Part shown: positions 12,459-24,325 of the stretch, piece after piece
Layout of the letters: every line of letters starts with the position of its first letter
How positions within the stretch are numbered: position 1 is the first letter of the stretch
From: Latrodectus hesperus
Lineage: Eukaryota; Arthropoda; Arachnida; Araneae; Theridiidae
Assembly: GCA_037975125.1 (NCBI GenBank)
Contig: JAJQOW010000014.1
Coordinates: forward strand, 17,993,264 to 18,057,263
Length of the DNA: 64,000 nucleotides
Reading direction: 5' to 3'
Translations under genes and position numbers: made by a program
Notes under the pieces: generated by a model
Databases searched by the model: none
The model's input: only the letters and a program-made list of their open reading frames with translations
What the model was told of the DNA's origin: nothing

Positions 12459-12754
12459 TGTTGTTGTTGTTGTTACTAATGACACTTGGACAAGACAAGC
12501 TCGCTATGCCTCGGCTATGCGAAATTAAGTCAATTGGGAGCGTCTTTCGTTTAATCAGAGCATCATGAAGGTGAAAGTACGACTTTTGCACTTCAAACCC
12601 TCCGATAGATGGCAGCACCGGAGGATCTACTCTCACAATTGATCTGAAGTGGGAGTAAATTTCTCCAGACCATTGCACCCATGGTAACTGCTCAACGACC
12701 GACCACAGGACTTTCGATTCCACAGATTTAACGAGCACATATACGTATATCTCG
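12459..12754 (-). mobile_element. SINE family B, 5'-truncated copy
   Basis: Read on the minus strand, this is body and tail matching the full-length family B element at 38922-39296. It includes the conserved stretch around CCATGGGTGCAATGG and the tail word AAACGAAAGACGCTCCCAAT, ending in (CAA)n at 12459-12475. The tRNA-like head is missing: the copy stops about where the full element has its linker before the B box. A 9-bp direct repeat, ACTTTATAT, flanks it at 12450-12458 and 12755-12763. The truncation therefore occurred during insertion, as in incomplete reverse transcription. An open frame over this segment is incidental. Confidence 0.85.
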
Positions 12755-12763
12755 ACTTTATAT

Positions 12764-15700
12764 GAATTTAAAAACACTTTCTAAATAGTTTTGAATTGTT
12801 AAAATTAAGAGAATTGTAAAATATTAATAATATATTATAAAATATAATGCACTTAACTTTTTTTTTAAATTTAATAACACACATATTCGTACATTTTATA
12901 ATTGAATATATGTGTACATAATCAGAAATTTTGATGTCTCGTAGAGGGAAATCCTTTGTGGAATAGTTTCTAATATCTCTATTCTTAATATTCCTCAGAT
13001 GTTACTCCACAATGCAGGGCAATAATCATGCTGCGTGACGTATTCTTAATGCAATAACGTCTTTACAAGAAAGCTTTCTTTTCTTCCTCCCTCTTCGAGA
13101 TCTTCAGTCCTGACTCCATATCACAGAATTAAATTCCACTTTCTGTAGTTTTAATGATGATAAATAGTTGCGAAGTTGTCGCAGACAGTTGAAAGAAGAA
13201 GCATAGAAAGATGAAGCAATTTGCTCATTATTAAAAGGCACTGCCGGTTGCTTACTTTGGGGAATTAGGGACTTTGAAAGGAGTCAGAAATTACTTCTTC
13301 TCGATTCCTGAAACTTACAAAGAACTTTTAAACTATTCAAATATAAATGTAAGAACTCGATGAATAAATTATAAAATCATTCAAGTTCTTGATTAGTTCT
13401 TGAATATGTAAATTATGCCATTCTGTGATAATCTAATATTTTATTATTGGAGGATTTACGAAATAATAAAATGCCAATAAAAATTAGGATTTTGCTGAAG
13501 CTTCTATTAGGGCAAAATATACTATACTAAGTGATGTACACGCGTTTTAAATAGTAATTTAAGTTATTCTTTTCAAATTCTTTTCGCACATTTAAAGCTA
13601 CGTGAATAGATTACGTTTTTAAATTGCATTTTCTCTAAAATTCAATCACGTCAGAATATTTATGCTTCTTCAACATACAAAGTGCTTTAAAAGAAACTTT
13701 TACATTTAGAAATTTTAATTCAGTAATATTAACGATTAAATTAGCCAGAAATATACAAAATTTTGTGCTGGTACTTTTAGTTCACTAGAAACAAACTGCA
13801 TTCATCATAACGTAATAATAATAATGCTTTCCAAATAGTGGTATAAAATTCAACTATAAAAATAAACTCAGATGTATAAAATGAAAATGATGAATTAAAA
13901 TGTGTAATATATATTTTATTTACAAAAATGTTAAAATTTTATTTATAGAATTCAAAGTGTTCATACTCTAAAAATAATAGAATCCAGATTGATACGAATT
14001 GCAGTTTAAATGAATAAATAGATCAAGATGAAAGTTTTTAAGCAAATAATAGTTTTGTCAATATACAAAAACACTATACAAATAATAATATATAGTACAA
14101 TCATACAAATTTATAATAATTCAAAACCAATTCTAACATTTAATCAATTTGTGTGTAGTTCTTCTCTTCAAATATTAAAATGTTGTACCAATTTAAAATT
14201 TATGTGAAACTAACAGCTTGAAAAAAGTATAAATGTATATTAGAATGCTGCATAATTTATTATGAGATACATTCTACATCACTTTCAAATTTATATTTCT
14301 TAGTTATAAACTTAATTTATTAATTAATGCGATAATTTTAAGAGTTATTTATATAGTACTTGTATCATTTTCATAGATTTTCAATTTTGATGATTATTTT
14401 AATTAAAAATTGATTAAATGCTCTTTTATCAAAGAAAACTTTTGCCAAAGTTAAAATAAATAATTGAAAATTTAATCACAAAGATACACTACAATTACAA
14501 AGTAAAAATATAATGCAATATAACTAATCTTATTCTACTATTTTGAACGGAAAACTACAGAAGATATTATAGCCGTGATTACTAATTGATAGTAGAAGTA
14601 ATAAAATGTGAAAAATATATAACAATTATGTGTATTTTTAATCTCTTTACTAAGATATAAATGTCTACTGTTTTTAATCATTTTCTTTTTCAAGCTTTCT
14701 TTTATAGTTCATTTTCATCAATAGTTTTTATAGTTCATCAAGTTTTCTTTTTTATAGTTCTTCACACTATCGAAAACTAATAGCGGAGCATGAAATATAG
14801 ACTCTATAATGAAATTGCAATAAAATTAACTACTTTGAATCCACATAAATAATAATAAAAAATAATTTTCAATTTTTTCTGATATAAAGAAAACTATTAC
14901 ATTTGTAATTATTACATATTAAAATCATTCTAATGTATTTATTTATAGAACAAATTAATTTGTTGCATACTATGCTGCTATAAATTGGGAGAACACTTTA
15001 GGTGAAAATGTTTGTTAAAAAGGTGTCTTTAAAACATACAAGAAATAATTTGACTCTTAAAGTTTGAACAAAAGAATAAAATTTAATTTATACACGCACA
15101 CTCACGCACATATATGCACGAGTATGTATCGATAAATGGGTAGTAGTAGATAGATAAATCTTAAACAGTGTGCTATCTATTTATAAACAATTTGGAAAAT
15201 TAAGCATTTTGGTAAGTTACAATGAATAAGTTGTTGAAGCCAAAATATAAAGTTAATTGAAATAAGACCCCAGGCTCATTTTATTTCATTAGAAACATAT
15301 AATCTTAAAATTAGCAATGTTCTAACTCCTTTGTTTTACTATGATTCTAGTATTATTTGAAAGTAAATATTATAAAACAAGTAAAGTTTTCTTATAATAA
15401 CTTTTTGTTCAGAAAGATAATATATGGTAAATATGATTTATAATAAAATTATTTGCTCATTAAGATTTTACTAAGCTGAAAATATGCTTTAGAAATGCAT
15501 AAAACCTTACAAGTTGTACTGATGAAGTCATTGTCAAAACGACAAGAATTACTATGAAATTACTTTTTTATAAATTCTATAAAGTACATTTCTCTAGAGT
15601 TCATATTCATTGTTGGGTATAAGATGATCTATAATACAAAATTTTATAAGAAAATAATCAGTATTTAAAAGCATCAAATGAAAATATTTAAAAGCAGTTA

Positions 15701-15895
15701 ATTAAAAAACATACTTTATAATTATAACAAAAGATATTTTAAGAAAGGTAATTAAATTCCTATATTAAAAGGCAGATTCAGAAAAAGAGTGACTAAATTT
15801 TGATTGTTTTAACAAATAGTTAATTCATATTTATAATAAAAAACAATACATTAATCTGTATTATTGTTTTTTTTTCTTGTCTTATTTGACATGTA
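12764..15895. other. AT-rich intergenic DNA
   Basis: A slightly GC-raised patch at 12950-13310 shows no frame or motif that I can support. A short imperfect direct repeat containing TTTTATAGTTCAT lies at about 14700-14760. Otherwise nothing is seen. Confidence 0.5.
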
Positions 15896-16021
15896 TTAGA
15901 TCAGCTCCTGATGGTTTTTGACAGCCAAGAAATCTAAAATAATAAGGGGATTAGATCTTAAGTATTTCTTAGAAATTCCAATGCATCCCAGAATATGATC
16001 GATTGGAGTTGTATAGTCATA
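15896..16021 (-). pseudogene. LINE remnant: C-terminal tail of an RNase H-type ORF
   Basis: The minus strand encodes a short open piece ending in TAA at 15898-15896. It contains TPIDHILGCIGISKKYLR, then NPLIILDFLAVKNHQELI before the stop. The pattern (HIL.C.G, then a PL..DFL.V....ELI end) matches the piece at 27853-27972, so both come from the same family of non-LTR retrotransposon. In jockey-like LINEs of arthropods this region follows the reverse transcriptase and RNase H domains. Only the last 40 or so codons are clear here; sequence upstream to 16093 stays open but is not recognisable. It is a 5'-truncated dead copy. Confidence 0.65.
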
Positions 16022-16269
16022 GTTTTTTTTTAACATAACGCTATTAAATCCTATTAACTGATTTTTACAGAAGTTCTCCATTAACAGCAACACGTTTGCG
16101 AGAAATAAATGTTCTTGAATATAGTTTCAAAAAACTTTATAAATATAAAGTCTATAAGTTATATAAAGTAATCAAATACGTAAATTTGTAAATTTAAAAA
16201 GATAGGAGGACATTTTAAATTTTTGATAAGTAAATTCATCTTTATAATTATGCTGTTAGTTTTCAATGT

Positions 16270-16429
16270 GTGTCCGGCCCTATCATTCTCTAATAGAATT
16301 GTCATAAACACAGACAATCATCTCGTAATTTTGAAACCTGGTTAAGGGACAATGTTGACGTCCTCATCCCTTCACATCATTGGATTGTACTTAACATTTA
16401 ACCATCATAGGTCCTCCCAAGCGAACATA
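16270..16429 (-). other. Unassigned block left of a tRNA-like insert
   Basis: The base composition is higher in GC than the flanks. It may be the decayed body of a SINE whose head is the tRNA-like segment at 16441-16497, but I cannot align it with the other SINEs of the window. Confidence 0.25.
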
Positions 16430-16440
16430 TATTCTATTAT

Positions 16441-16497
16441 CAAAGTCAGGTATCGAACTAATCATCTCCCGATTCCAAGAACAACACAAATCCCCAC
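16441..16497 (-). mobile_element. Short tRNA-like fragment flanked by 11-bp direct repeats
   Basis: On the minus strand this 57-bp segment reads like the 3' half of a tRNA. It has a GGAATCGGGAGAT anticodon-arm-like stretch followed by a near-consensus B box, GTTCGATACC, at 16461-16452. Identical copies of TATTCTATTAT lie directly on both sides, at 16430-16440 and 16498-16508. The simplest reading is a very short retro-inserted tRNA or SINE-head fragment with its target-site duplication. No A box is recognisable. A chance repeat in AT-rich DNA is possible. Confidence 0.45.
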
Positions 16498-16628
16498 TAT
16501 TCTATTATGGCTTTAGTGTATTTCTGTAATTAAAAACTTTGCTTTGAGCATTAATTTGATGTTTTACTAATGAAATTATGCATATTTTTTAATTTTAATT
16601 GCAACATTGACCTTTTAATAATTATAAA

Positions 16629-16706
16629 TATTAATTTAATATTAATTAATTAAAATTAATTAATATTAATTAATTAATATTAATTAATATAATTAATTAA
16701 TAAATA
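16629..16706. repeat. TTAA-rich palindromic low-complexity tract
   Basis: Alternating ATTAATTAA words fill about 78 bp and are self-complementary over most of their length. It is a simple repeat with hairpin potential. Confidence 0.75.
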
Positions 16707-17339
16707 TTTTATTGATCATTATAAAAATTTTACTTAAAAATAACTTATTTTTTAAGAAATATTATCTAACGTAATTTATAAATTAAACTTAAGCAACTGT
16801 TTTAAAGTCAGAAAGTTCCAAGATTTTCGAGTAATAAATGTGAATTAGTAGCGTAACATATGAAAGCATATTGTATAAATAAAAATAAGTTGATAATAAA
16901 CACGATACATATGAATACGCTAAATTTTAAGTAGAAATTTTAGTTGAATGCCTGTAGTAAGAGCCTTTTTAAGGTATAGCTTATTTTTATATCATTTTAC
17001 TTTATACTTCCTTCTTAATAGCAATACACTTAACGAAAATTATGAGCAAAGCAATATAAACGAGAAAATGCTCATGTTAAAATTTACGAATAAAATGCAT
17101 ATATATATTTTACTTTTACAACAACATAACACTTTGATCAATAATTGAATTCCACTTTATGACCCTAATTTTAATATTAGATTAAACGTTACTTCTGATG
17201 TTATTAACAATAAAAAGCTCAAAACAATTTAATTTTATATTTTTACATAAAAACATTCAGTAAGAGGAAAAAAATATGTTTAAAGCATTATAAACATTTT
17301 TTTATAAAAATAACGTTGACTTACTGTGATTTACACACG

Positions 17340-17341
<2 letters not shown>
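16707..17341. other. AT-rich intergenic DNA
   Basis: Only a chance frame (16948-17148) of hydrophobic and Asn-rich composition is present; no feature can be supported. Confidence 0.5.

Positions 17342-17420
<79 letters not shown>
17342..17420. repeat. (TA)n microsatellite
   Basis: A perfect TA dinucleotide repeat of about 79 bp. Confidence 0.98.
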
Positions 17421-17421
<1 letters not shown>

Positions 17422-17642
17422 GCTGTAATTTCATTACAGTAAAGTCACTTATTTTGTTACTGATACACACACACATTACAGTGTTACACAGAAGTAAAAA
17501 CTAAAATCGAAATGTTCATAAAAGTGCATTCATCATTTTCATTATATAGTGCTTAACATTTATGTTAATAAAAAATGTAGTAATAAATTTTATTGATAAT
17601 GGTTCAGTTTTTATCACTATTGTAATAAGCATATAATTAAAT

Positions 17643-17762
17643 AAAATCGACCCACTGAATGGATGAAAGGCTGAGTCGACCTTGCCCAGCCCGACGATTG
17701 AAACTCGGACCTGTGCTTTGAGAGAGAGTGAAACTCGGCCTCTAACACACCGAGCTTTTCTA
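17643..17762 (-). mobile_element. SINE family D, 3'-truncated fragment
   Basis: The minus strand matches the first 120 bp of the complete family D element at 60275-60575: a tRNA-like head, a diverged B box (GAGTTTCAATCG) and then the shared words CGGGCTGGGCAAGGT and ACTCAGCCTTTCATCC. The match stops after GTGGGTCGA, so the rest of the body is missing. An open frame crossing it (17516-17797) is incidental. No clear target-site duplication is visible. Confidence 0.8.
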
Positions 17763-18149
17763 GATTTACTATGAACAAGTAAAATACACTTGGACATTAG
17801 ATAACTGCCTTCTTTGCTCTTTTATATATGCTTGATGACTTAAAAAGCATTTTATGATTCATTATATTAATTAAAGTAGCTATTATAAAAAATATAATAT
17901 TTCCCAAATGTTTGCTTGCTTTAAAAGATTTATTTCTAAGATCTGTTATCGATTTAGTAAAATGAAATATTGATTAAAACGTAACCATTATCAATAAAAT
18001 TTATTGATAAAATAAATTTTTATTAATATAAATGTTAAACATCAAATTAGAACCAAAATAATCAATGCACTTTCATGAAAATTTTGATTTTCGTTTTAAC
18101 TTCTTTTTCAAATTTTACAACACTATAATATGTATCAGTAATAAAATAA

Positions 18150-18150
<1 letters not shown>

Positions 18151-18189
<39 letters not shown>
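18151..18189. repeat. (TA)n microsatellite
   Basis: A perfect TA repeat of about 39 bp. Flanking bases 17763-18150 and 18190-18851 hold nothing else that I can support. Confidence 0.97.
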
Positions 18190-18197
<8 letters not shown>

Positions 18198-18851
18198 AAC
18201 ATCCTAAATTACTTATGCATAATAAGCAAAACACAAAAAAATTGTTATTTTTCAAATTTTTATGTACAGTTTGCGTTCACCGCATTCACTTTATTGATAT
18301 TAATATCTTATGATTTCAGTTTTTTGCAAAGATTAGGCAATGAGTGTTTGACGTTCAAAATATCTGAACAACAAACGATATAATATATTTACTAAGACAA
18401 TTATGACTAAGATTTGCATTTTTAAACCAAATTAAGAGTCAATCAAACTTAATGAGCAATTAGTAAGCATCAATGTCATGGGACTGTTTTTTAACTTTAA
18501 TTACCCTGACAAGGAAAAAATTTCGTTTTACATTAATTATGTATGTGGGTGATGACGTTTTATTTAGAAAGAAAATAGTGTATCTACTTTTAACTCAAAA
18601 AATTTCTGAAAGCAATCTTTCCTCAGTTAATATTTATATTCATCAAAATGAGTTTATAAACTTAAAATATTTTATGTTTAATGTAACCATATTAGAAGTT
18701 AAATAAACTATTAATTATACTTCCAGATCAAACATATATATTTGAGAGGCTAATTAAAACATATAGTTTTATCTCTACATTTTAAAATTGCTTTAAAGGA
18801 GAGTTTTTATTAAATTCAATTGCATTTATATACTTTTCATTATCATCAAAA

Positions 18852-19351
18852 NNNNNNNNNNNNNNNNNNNNNNNNNNNNNNNNNNNNNNNNNNNNNNNNN
18901 NNNNNNNNNNNNNNNNNNNNNNNNNNNNNNNNNNNNNNNNNNNNNNNNNNNNNNNNNNNNNNNNNNNNNNNNNNNNNNNNNNNNNNNNNNNNNNNNNNNN
19001 NNNNNNNNNNNNNNNNNNNNNNNNNNNNNNNNNNNNNNNNNNNNNNNNNNNNNNNNNNNNNNNNNNNNNNNNNNNNNNNNNNNNNNNNNNNNNNNNNNNN
19101 NNNNNNNNNNNNNNNNNNNNNNNNNNNNNNNNNNNNNNNNNNNNNNNNNNNNNNNNNNNNNNNNNNNNNNNNNNNNNNNNNNNNNNNNNNNNNNNNNNNN
19201 NNNNNNNNNNNNNNNNNNNNNNNNNNNNNNNNNNNNNNNNNNNNNNNNNNNNNNNNNNNNNNNNNNNNNNNNNNNNNNNNNNNNNNNNNNNNNNNNNNNN
19301 NNNNNNNNNNNNNNNNNNNNNNNNNNNNNNNNNNNNNNNNNNNNNNNNNNN
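18852..19351. other. Assembly gap of exactly 500 N
   Basis: The block is 500 unknown bases, a fixed-size scaffolding placeholder rather than a measured gap. Real distance, and even adjacency of the two sides, should not be assumed. Confidence 0.99.
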
Positions 19352-20366
19352 ACATATGCTTTCATGAAATTTAAGCACTAAAGAGCAAAAGAAATTCCTT
19401 GTTAGGTCATTTCTATTTGATATTTTTAAGCTTTTTAAAAAAATAAAATGAAACTTTTCTAACAATTAAGAATTTTCCAGGAAACTTTTACGAAACAAAT
19501 CATTATTATTGTTTAAAGGTTCAAATTTATCTGGAAAATTGAATCTTTTCTCAGAATTCACGTGTGGGAGTTTTCTTATAATTGCTTTAATATTAAATTT
19601 TTATCTCAAATTTCATCTAACAATCAAGTGAAAAATTAAAAAATTTTCCTACTCTTGCTTTGTTTTTTCTTCTAAATAATGATTTTTAGCTATGTGATTA
19701 AAATTCAATATCTCTACGTTCATTTATACTCAGTATTTATTCCAGAGAAATCATTTAGTAATTTTCTGTAAATTATTTTTTAATCCAGAAGATTGATTTT
19801 TGATAATTATAGCTATCTTTTACTTGACTGCAAATTTCTTATTTAATATTAGCAATGTATTTATCTGTCTTATTTCAAGTTGTATATTTAAATTTAATGA
19901 CTGTGTAAAAAAATAGAAAACATTTTCATGAATGCAAACACTTGCTTATTTTCAGCAGGACTGAAATTCCCACATGGAGCTTTTGTCAAAATAATCATTC
20001 TGATAGGGCTTCTTAATTGACTGTATCTTTAAAAATTGTATCTTCCTTTATATAATTTCTCTGTTTTTATGATATATTTCAATTCTTCACATGCATAATG
20101 ATGTTTATGTCTATTTCTAAGGACATTCTGCACACAAACATAGCTGGCACTTTTATTTGTTTCTAATTTTGTATACAATATATCTATTGTTTACTGTATT
20201 AAAAAAACGATACATTTTTTGCTGATTCTAGTAAAGTAATTAACAGATTTACTGTTCAAAACTCCTTTTTTGATCTAAAATAAAATAAAAGTTACTATAT
20301 TATAAGTTTTTTTTCAGAAATCCGACTAGTAATATATTATTTAAGATTAATAGCTATGAACTCTTC
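19352..20366. other. AT-rich intergenic DNA
   Basis: No coding, RNA or repeat feature is seen. Confidence 0.6.
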
Positions 20367-20380
20367 AAGTAACGAAGATG

Positions 20381-20684
20381 CCTACAGATGGCTGAGTGGT
20401 TAGCATTAATGACTCCTGAGCTGAGGGCCACGGGTTTGAATCCCGGTTAGAGCATGGATGTTACTTTCTTTCTCTGATGTCTCTGTGTTTCTCAGTTCTT
20501 TCTTCTGTGATTATTTTTGAATGTGGCCCACCCTATAAACGGGTTTGTGGTGGTATGGCGCGGCAAAGCTACTCACCTCCTTGACTTGGTTCACAGGTGC
20601 CCGCTGGGTAACGACAAATGAGTAACAGTTTTTGGCCTTGTTGTGGCATAGGGTTCGTCACCCAAGTGCCTTCCGTTGGAAAAA
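20381..20684 (+). mobile_element. SINE family C, full-length copy
   Basis: The tRNA-derived head has a near-perfect A box, TGGCTGAGTGG, at 20389-20399 and a B box, GGTTTGAATCC, at 20433-20443. The core includes the 15-mer ACCCTATAAACGGGT at 20530-20544, which is shared with family A. The 3' part ends in an A run. A perfect 14-bp target-site duplication, AAGTAACGAAGATG, lies at 20367-20380 and 20685-20698. Intact pol III boxes and a perfect duplication point to one of the younger insertions in the window. A small open frame at 20632-20820 is incidental. Confidence 0.93.
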
Positions 20685-20698
20685 AAGTAACGAAGATG

Positions 20699-22896
20699 GT
20701 ACTATATACATAATGCATAAAATATATAAAAACTGTAATGTTTGCGATATTCAGTGTTTATATATGTATACTTTATGCGTCATATTTTGTATTTCAGTTT
20801 TTTATGTATTTTACCTATAATACCAATAATTCTTAAAAAAAAATACACCACCTCAATACTGGCACTGATTTAATGAACTTGACATTTTTAATTGTTATTA
20901 CTTTTTGTCGTATTTACATAAAGGCATGCAAGCATTTTCTTCATTAACAACGTTAAGCTGATGAAGCATTAGATTCACTTTCAATAATTCCGCATTTAGT
21001 TGATTTAGGTTGCCAATTTTAATATTGTTGATTTATATTGTGTATTTGTAAGCATACATATTTTCGAAAATGTGATGGAATTCACGAATAAGTCATGTTT
21101 GTGCTTTCAGGATACTAACTGGAATATTAAAAACGTCACATCAAGTATATATATAAATCTTTATTCATTGAACAAAATTATAGGAACTATATATCATTAT
21201 TCTAAAAAATGAAATTCCTCTTATTTTTTTTAGAAAAAATCACATTTGATTTACTCCAACCAATACAATCCCCTAAAGATTATTTTTAAATATTTTTTTT
21301 AAATTAACATTTTTCGATTGTTTTATAAATGACAAAAAATGAACCTGAATATCATAAAATTGCATTTTGAAAATAATTTTATAGCTTAATACATTTTTCT
21401 TTTGGAAGTCTTATTTCATATAGAATGCATCAGGAAGAAACCAACATAACAGTGACGGATGTACATCGTATAATCGATTCTACTTCAGTTTCTACGAAAA
21501 TATTTAACTTATAAATACCAAAATATTTAACGGAACACAGCTTAACTGAAATGCAAAATTTGTTAATATTTTTCTGTATGAATTTTTTTTAACTCTGTGA
21601 CTGAAGCAATTCTTTACTATTTTTACGCTCTGATGATTTGCAATTTTTTTTTCTTTTTGAGTTTTCATCTTTTGCTAGATTTTTCTCTTCTTGTAAGTGA
21701 ATGTCTTGATCCTGAAAATTTATTTAAAATTTTTCTATGATTAAAATTCTGAATAGCTCTTTTATGAGTTTTTCTTGTTTATTATAATAATCTTCCCTTT
21801 GTTTTGTTTCTTCAGTAGAAAAATATGAAAATGGAACCAGAATAATTTTTAGGACTTTATTACTGTAAGAAAGAAAATGTTTTAGATAAAAATTGCTCTA
21901 TTTTTAAAACATCTCTAAGTGGCAAACTAATTACTCATTTTATGTACTTTATTTGAGAAAAATCATCAAGAGTTTTCAAAATTATTTTTTCCTCTTACCT
22001 TAGTAGAAACTAAATTTTTAGAAATATGGAAATTTGGAATTTAGCATTAAATTCCAAATTTGAATTAAGTTTTAAAATATTTAATCTTCAATTTTTAAAC
22101 TTCTAATTTTATAAAAATATATAACTATTTTCTTCTTATTTTTAAGTTATATATAAATTTGGTTATATTCATTTATATGTGATTAAAACAATATAAAAAA
22201 ATTCTTAAATTAATTTAAATTTGAAAATTGTAAAAATATAAATGAATGCATAACATACTTCAACAGTAAAAAATTGAATAAATTCTAATAAAAATGGAAC
22301 TTTATAAAGATGATTGACTTATTAAGTACTTTTCATAACATATAATTAATGTCTTACAAATAATCAGTTAACTGTAAATAGCTGAAATCTTCCAAGATAG
22401 CTTATTCACAAACTATATTTGATAAAAGTTAATTTAAAATTCTGATAAAATCACATAATTAGTAGTACTTTTATGAAGAATATGAATGAACAAGTCATAC
22501 ATTTTCTTTAAGGAAGCATGAATGGTAAAAAAATTCTTATAAAACTCTATTTTAAATCAAAGTAAAAGTAATTTTGAGTGAGATTTTAAAAGAAATTGCA
22601 AAGCTCTGGACAATTTTATTAATTCAATTTTTTTTCCAAAAGTTTTAACTTTTAGTGAAATTTATAAGCATGTTTTCCTTATTCTATCTTGTTTCACTTC
22701 ACACGCAAATTTTATATATTAACATTTATAATTATTAGAAATTCTTAGTGTAACTACTCGATTTTTGTAAATTATCCAATACCTGAAAAAAAAATTATAC
22801 GTATAAAATATATTACAGTGTTATAAACTTATGAAATCTCTACTGATTAGATAGAAATACTCTCATATACTTATAGATAGACTCGTAAACAAATGC
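20699..22896. other. AT-rich intergenic DNA
   Basis: No feature can be supported in this stretch. Confidence 0.6.
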
Positions 22897-22908
22897 CTGA
22901 AATCATGT

Positions 22909-23221
22909 TGTTGTTGTTGTTACTAATGACACTTGGATAAGCCAATCTCGCTATGCCTTGGCTATGCGAATTTGAGTCGATTGGGAGCGTCTTTCGTTTT
23001 AATCAGAGCACCATGAAGGTGAAAGTACGATTTTGCTCTACATACATGCTATAGGTACCCATTTATAGGGTAGGCAACCATTCACACCTCATTCATACAA
23101 GGAAAGGACAAAGACAGGATAGATAGAGAGAGAAAGTACATCTATCCCCGAACCGGGATTCGAACCCAGTACCTACTTATCCGCAGTCAGGCACGCTGAC
23201 CACTAGACAAGTCGGATGGCT
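22909..23221 (-). mobile_element. SINE family A, full-length copy
   Basis: On the minus strand the head carries an A box at 23209-23200 (TGTCTAGTGG) and a B box at 23166-23156 (GGTTCGAATCC). The core has ACCCTATAAATGGGT at 23071-23057. The tail has AAACGAAAGACGCTCCCAAT-type sequence and ends in (CAA)n. A 12-bp duplication, CTGAAATCATGT, flanks it at 22897-22908 and 23222-23233. The tail is the one also present in family B (12459, 38922), while head and core match 8197 and 27511. Confidence 0.93.
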
Positions 23222-23339
23222 CTGAAATCATGTAAATCACTGAAGTGAAGCTTTGGTTGACTCTTCTATTAATTAAGATAACGAAAGTTGTGAATTCGTG
23301 TCATTGTGGAATAGAACATAAAGTATGCAACACATTAAA

Positions 23340-24010
23340 ATAAAGTTTCCTTCAAATTAGGAAAAGAAGAGGTGGGGTGGCGTGGAATGTCAGAGCAAGC
23401 TTTTTCTGTTGAAACAAAAAGTAAAAAATGCATCATTGAGAGGTGAAACACCTCAGAGATGGGAAAGAATGTATTGAAGATAAGGTACGTTCAGATCTGT
23501 CGTCCATAATTGCAACCTTGGACAACACTGGAGGATGATTGGAAGCTATTCTTGAGAGTAATAGCAATCAATGCCTTTTGTTGACATTCATTTAATAATC
23601 AAAAAATCTGTGCAAGGAATGTATAGCATAAGCTAATTGACGAGATGACGCAAATTCGCTCGAACATTTCTGAAAATTCCATCCACATTTTTTCCAGCAA
23701 CAGAAATTTTTTTAAGTAAAAATCCACATGATTAAGACGATGCTAATCGCTATTTTCAATTGCAATGACCAAAGTCATCAAATTCTTCAAGAAAGTCGAA
23801 ATGTCAATGTGAAATTTTACAAGAAAGCTCGAAAGAAAATTGGCGTGTGTTTCCAGTCAAAATTGATCAACTAAATTTATTCTACATAATGTCCTTTACA
23901 GTGCAGAAATCCAGGCACTCAATTTTTTGATTCAAAATGATTTTTAACTTCCCAGATTCAAGTTCATAAATTAGTTCAAAAGAACACACAATTCGCAAGT
24001 GTTGTTGATC
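23340..24010. other. Unclassified block with raised GC between two SINEs
   Basis: About 670 bp of less AT-rich sequence lacks a long open frame but shows transposon-like composition (for example GGTGGGGTGGCGTGGAATG near 23373). I could not find terminal repeats or a recognisable protein. A heavily decayed mobile element is the likeliest explanation. Confidence 0.25.
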
Positions 24011-24016
24011 AGTCTA

Positions 24017-24325
24017 ATTGTCCTGCCGACCTATTGCTGAATTGATATCGTTCCTGATTCCTTGACTGTTGGACCCGGGATCGAATTCTAGTTCTACAAT
24101 GGACATTTCTTTCTCGCTGTGTTTGTGCGTCTTTTCTTCTGAGATGTGAATGCATGTGGTCCACCCTATAAACGGGTTTGTGGTTGTATGACATGGGTGA
24201 TAGTACTCGCCTCCATGACTTGGTTCACAGGTGCTAACCGTGTAACGATAAAGGAGTGTAATTATCAGGCTTTTTGTGCCGAAGAGTTAGTCACCAAGCA
24301 TCCATCAATATTTAAAAAAAAGGCC
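24017..24325 (+). mobile_element. SINE family C, degraded copy
   Basis: The copy aligns with 20381-20684 across core and tail: the shared 15-mer ACCCTATAAACGGGT at 24163-24177, then TTTGTGG, TTGGTTCACAGGTGC and a tail ending in A8. The head is worn; only a B-box-like GGGATCGAATTC at about 24076 remains and the A box is lost. No target-site duplication is clear. The overlapping small frames at 24009-24194 and 24146-24340 are not genes. Confidence 0.8.

Noticed and set aside
12418..12777. Minus-strand open frame of 119 codons
   Set aside because: It is SINE family B sequence with a (CAA)n tail, not a gene.
17516..17797. Minus-strand open frame of 93 codons
   Set aside because: Most of it crosses a fragment of SINE family D.
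18782..19465. Open frames of 169-227 codons across the N run
   Set aside because: They exist only because unknown bases contain no stop; the sequence is a gap.
20381..20460. Genuine tRNA genes at SINE heads (20381, 23221, 27511, 39296, 60575)
   Set aside because: A and B boxes are present, but each is followed by a SINE body and target-site duplications; acceptor stems do not pair convincingly.
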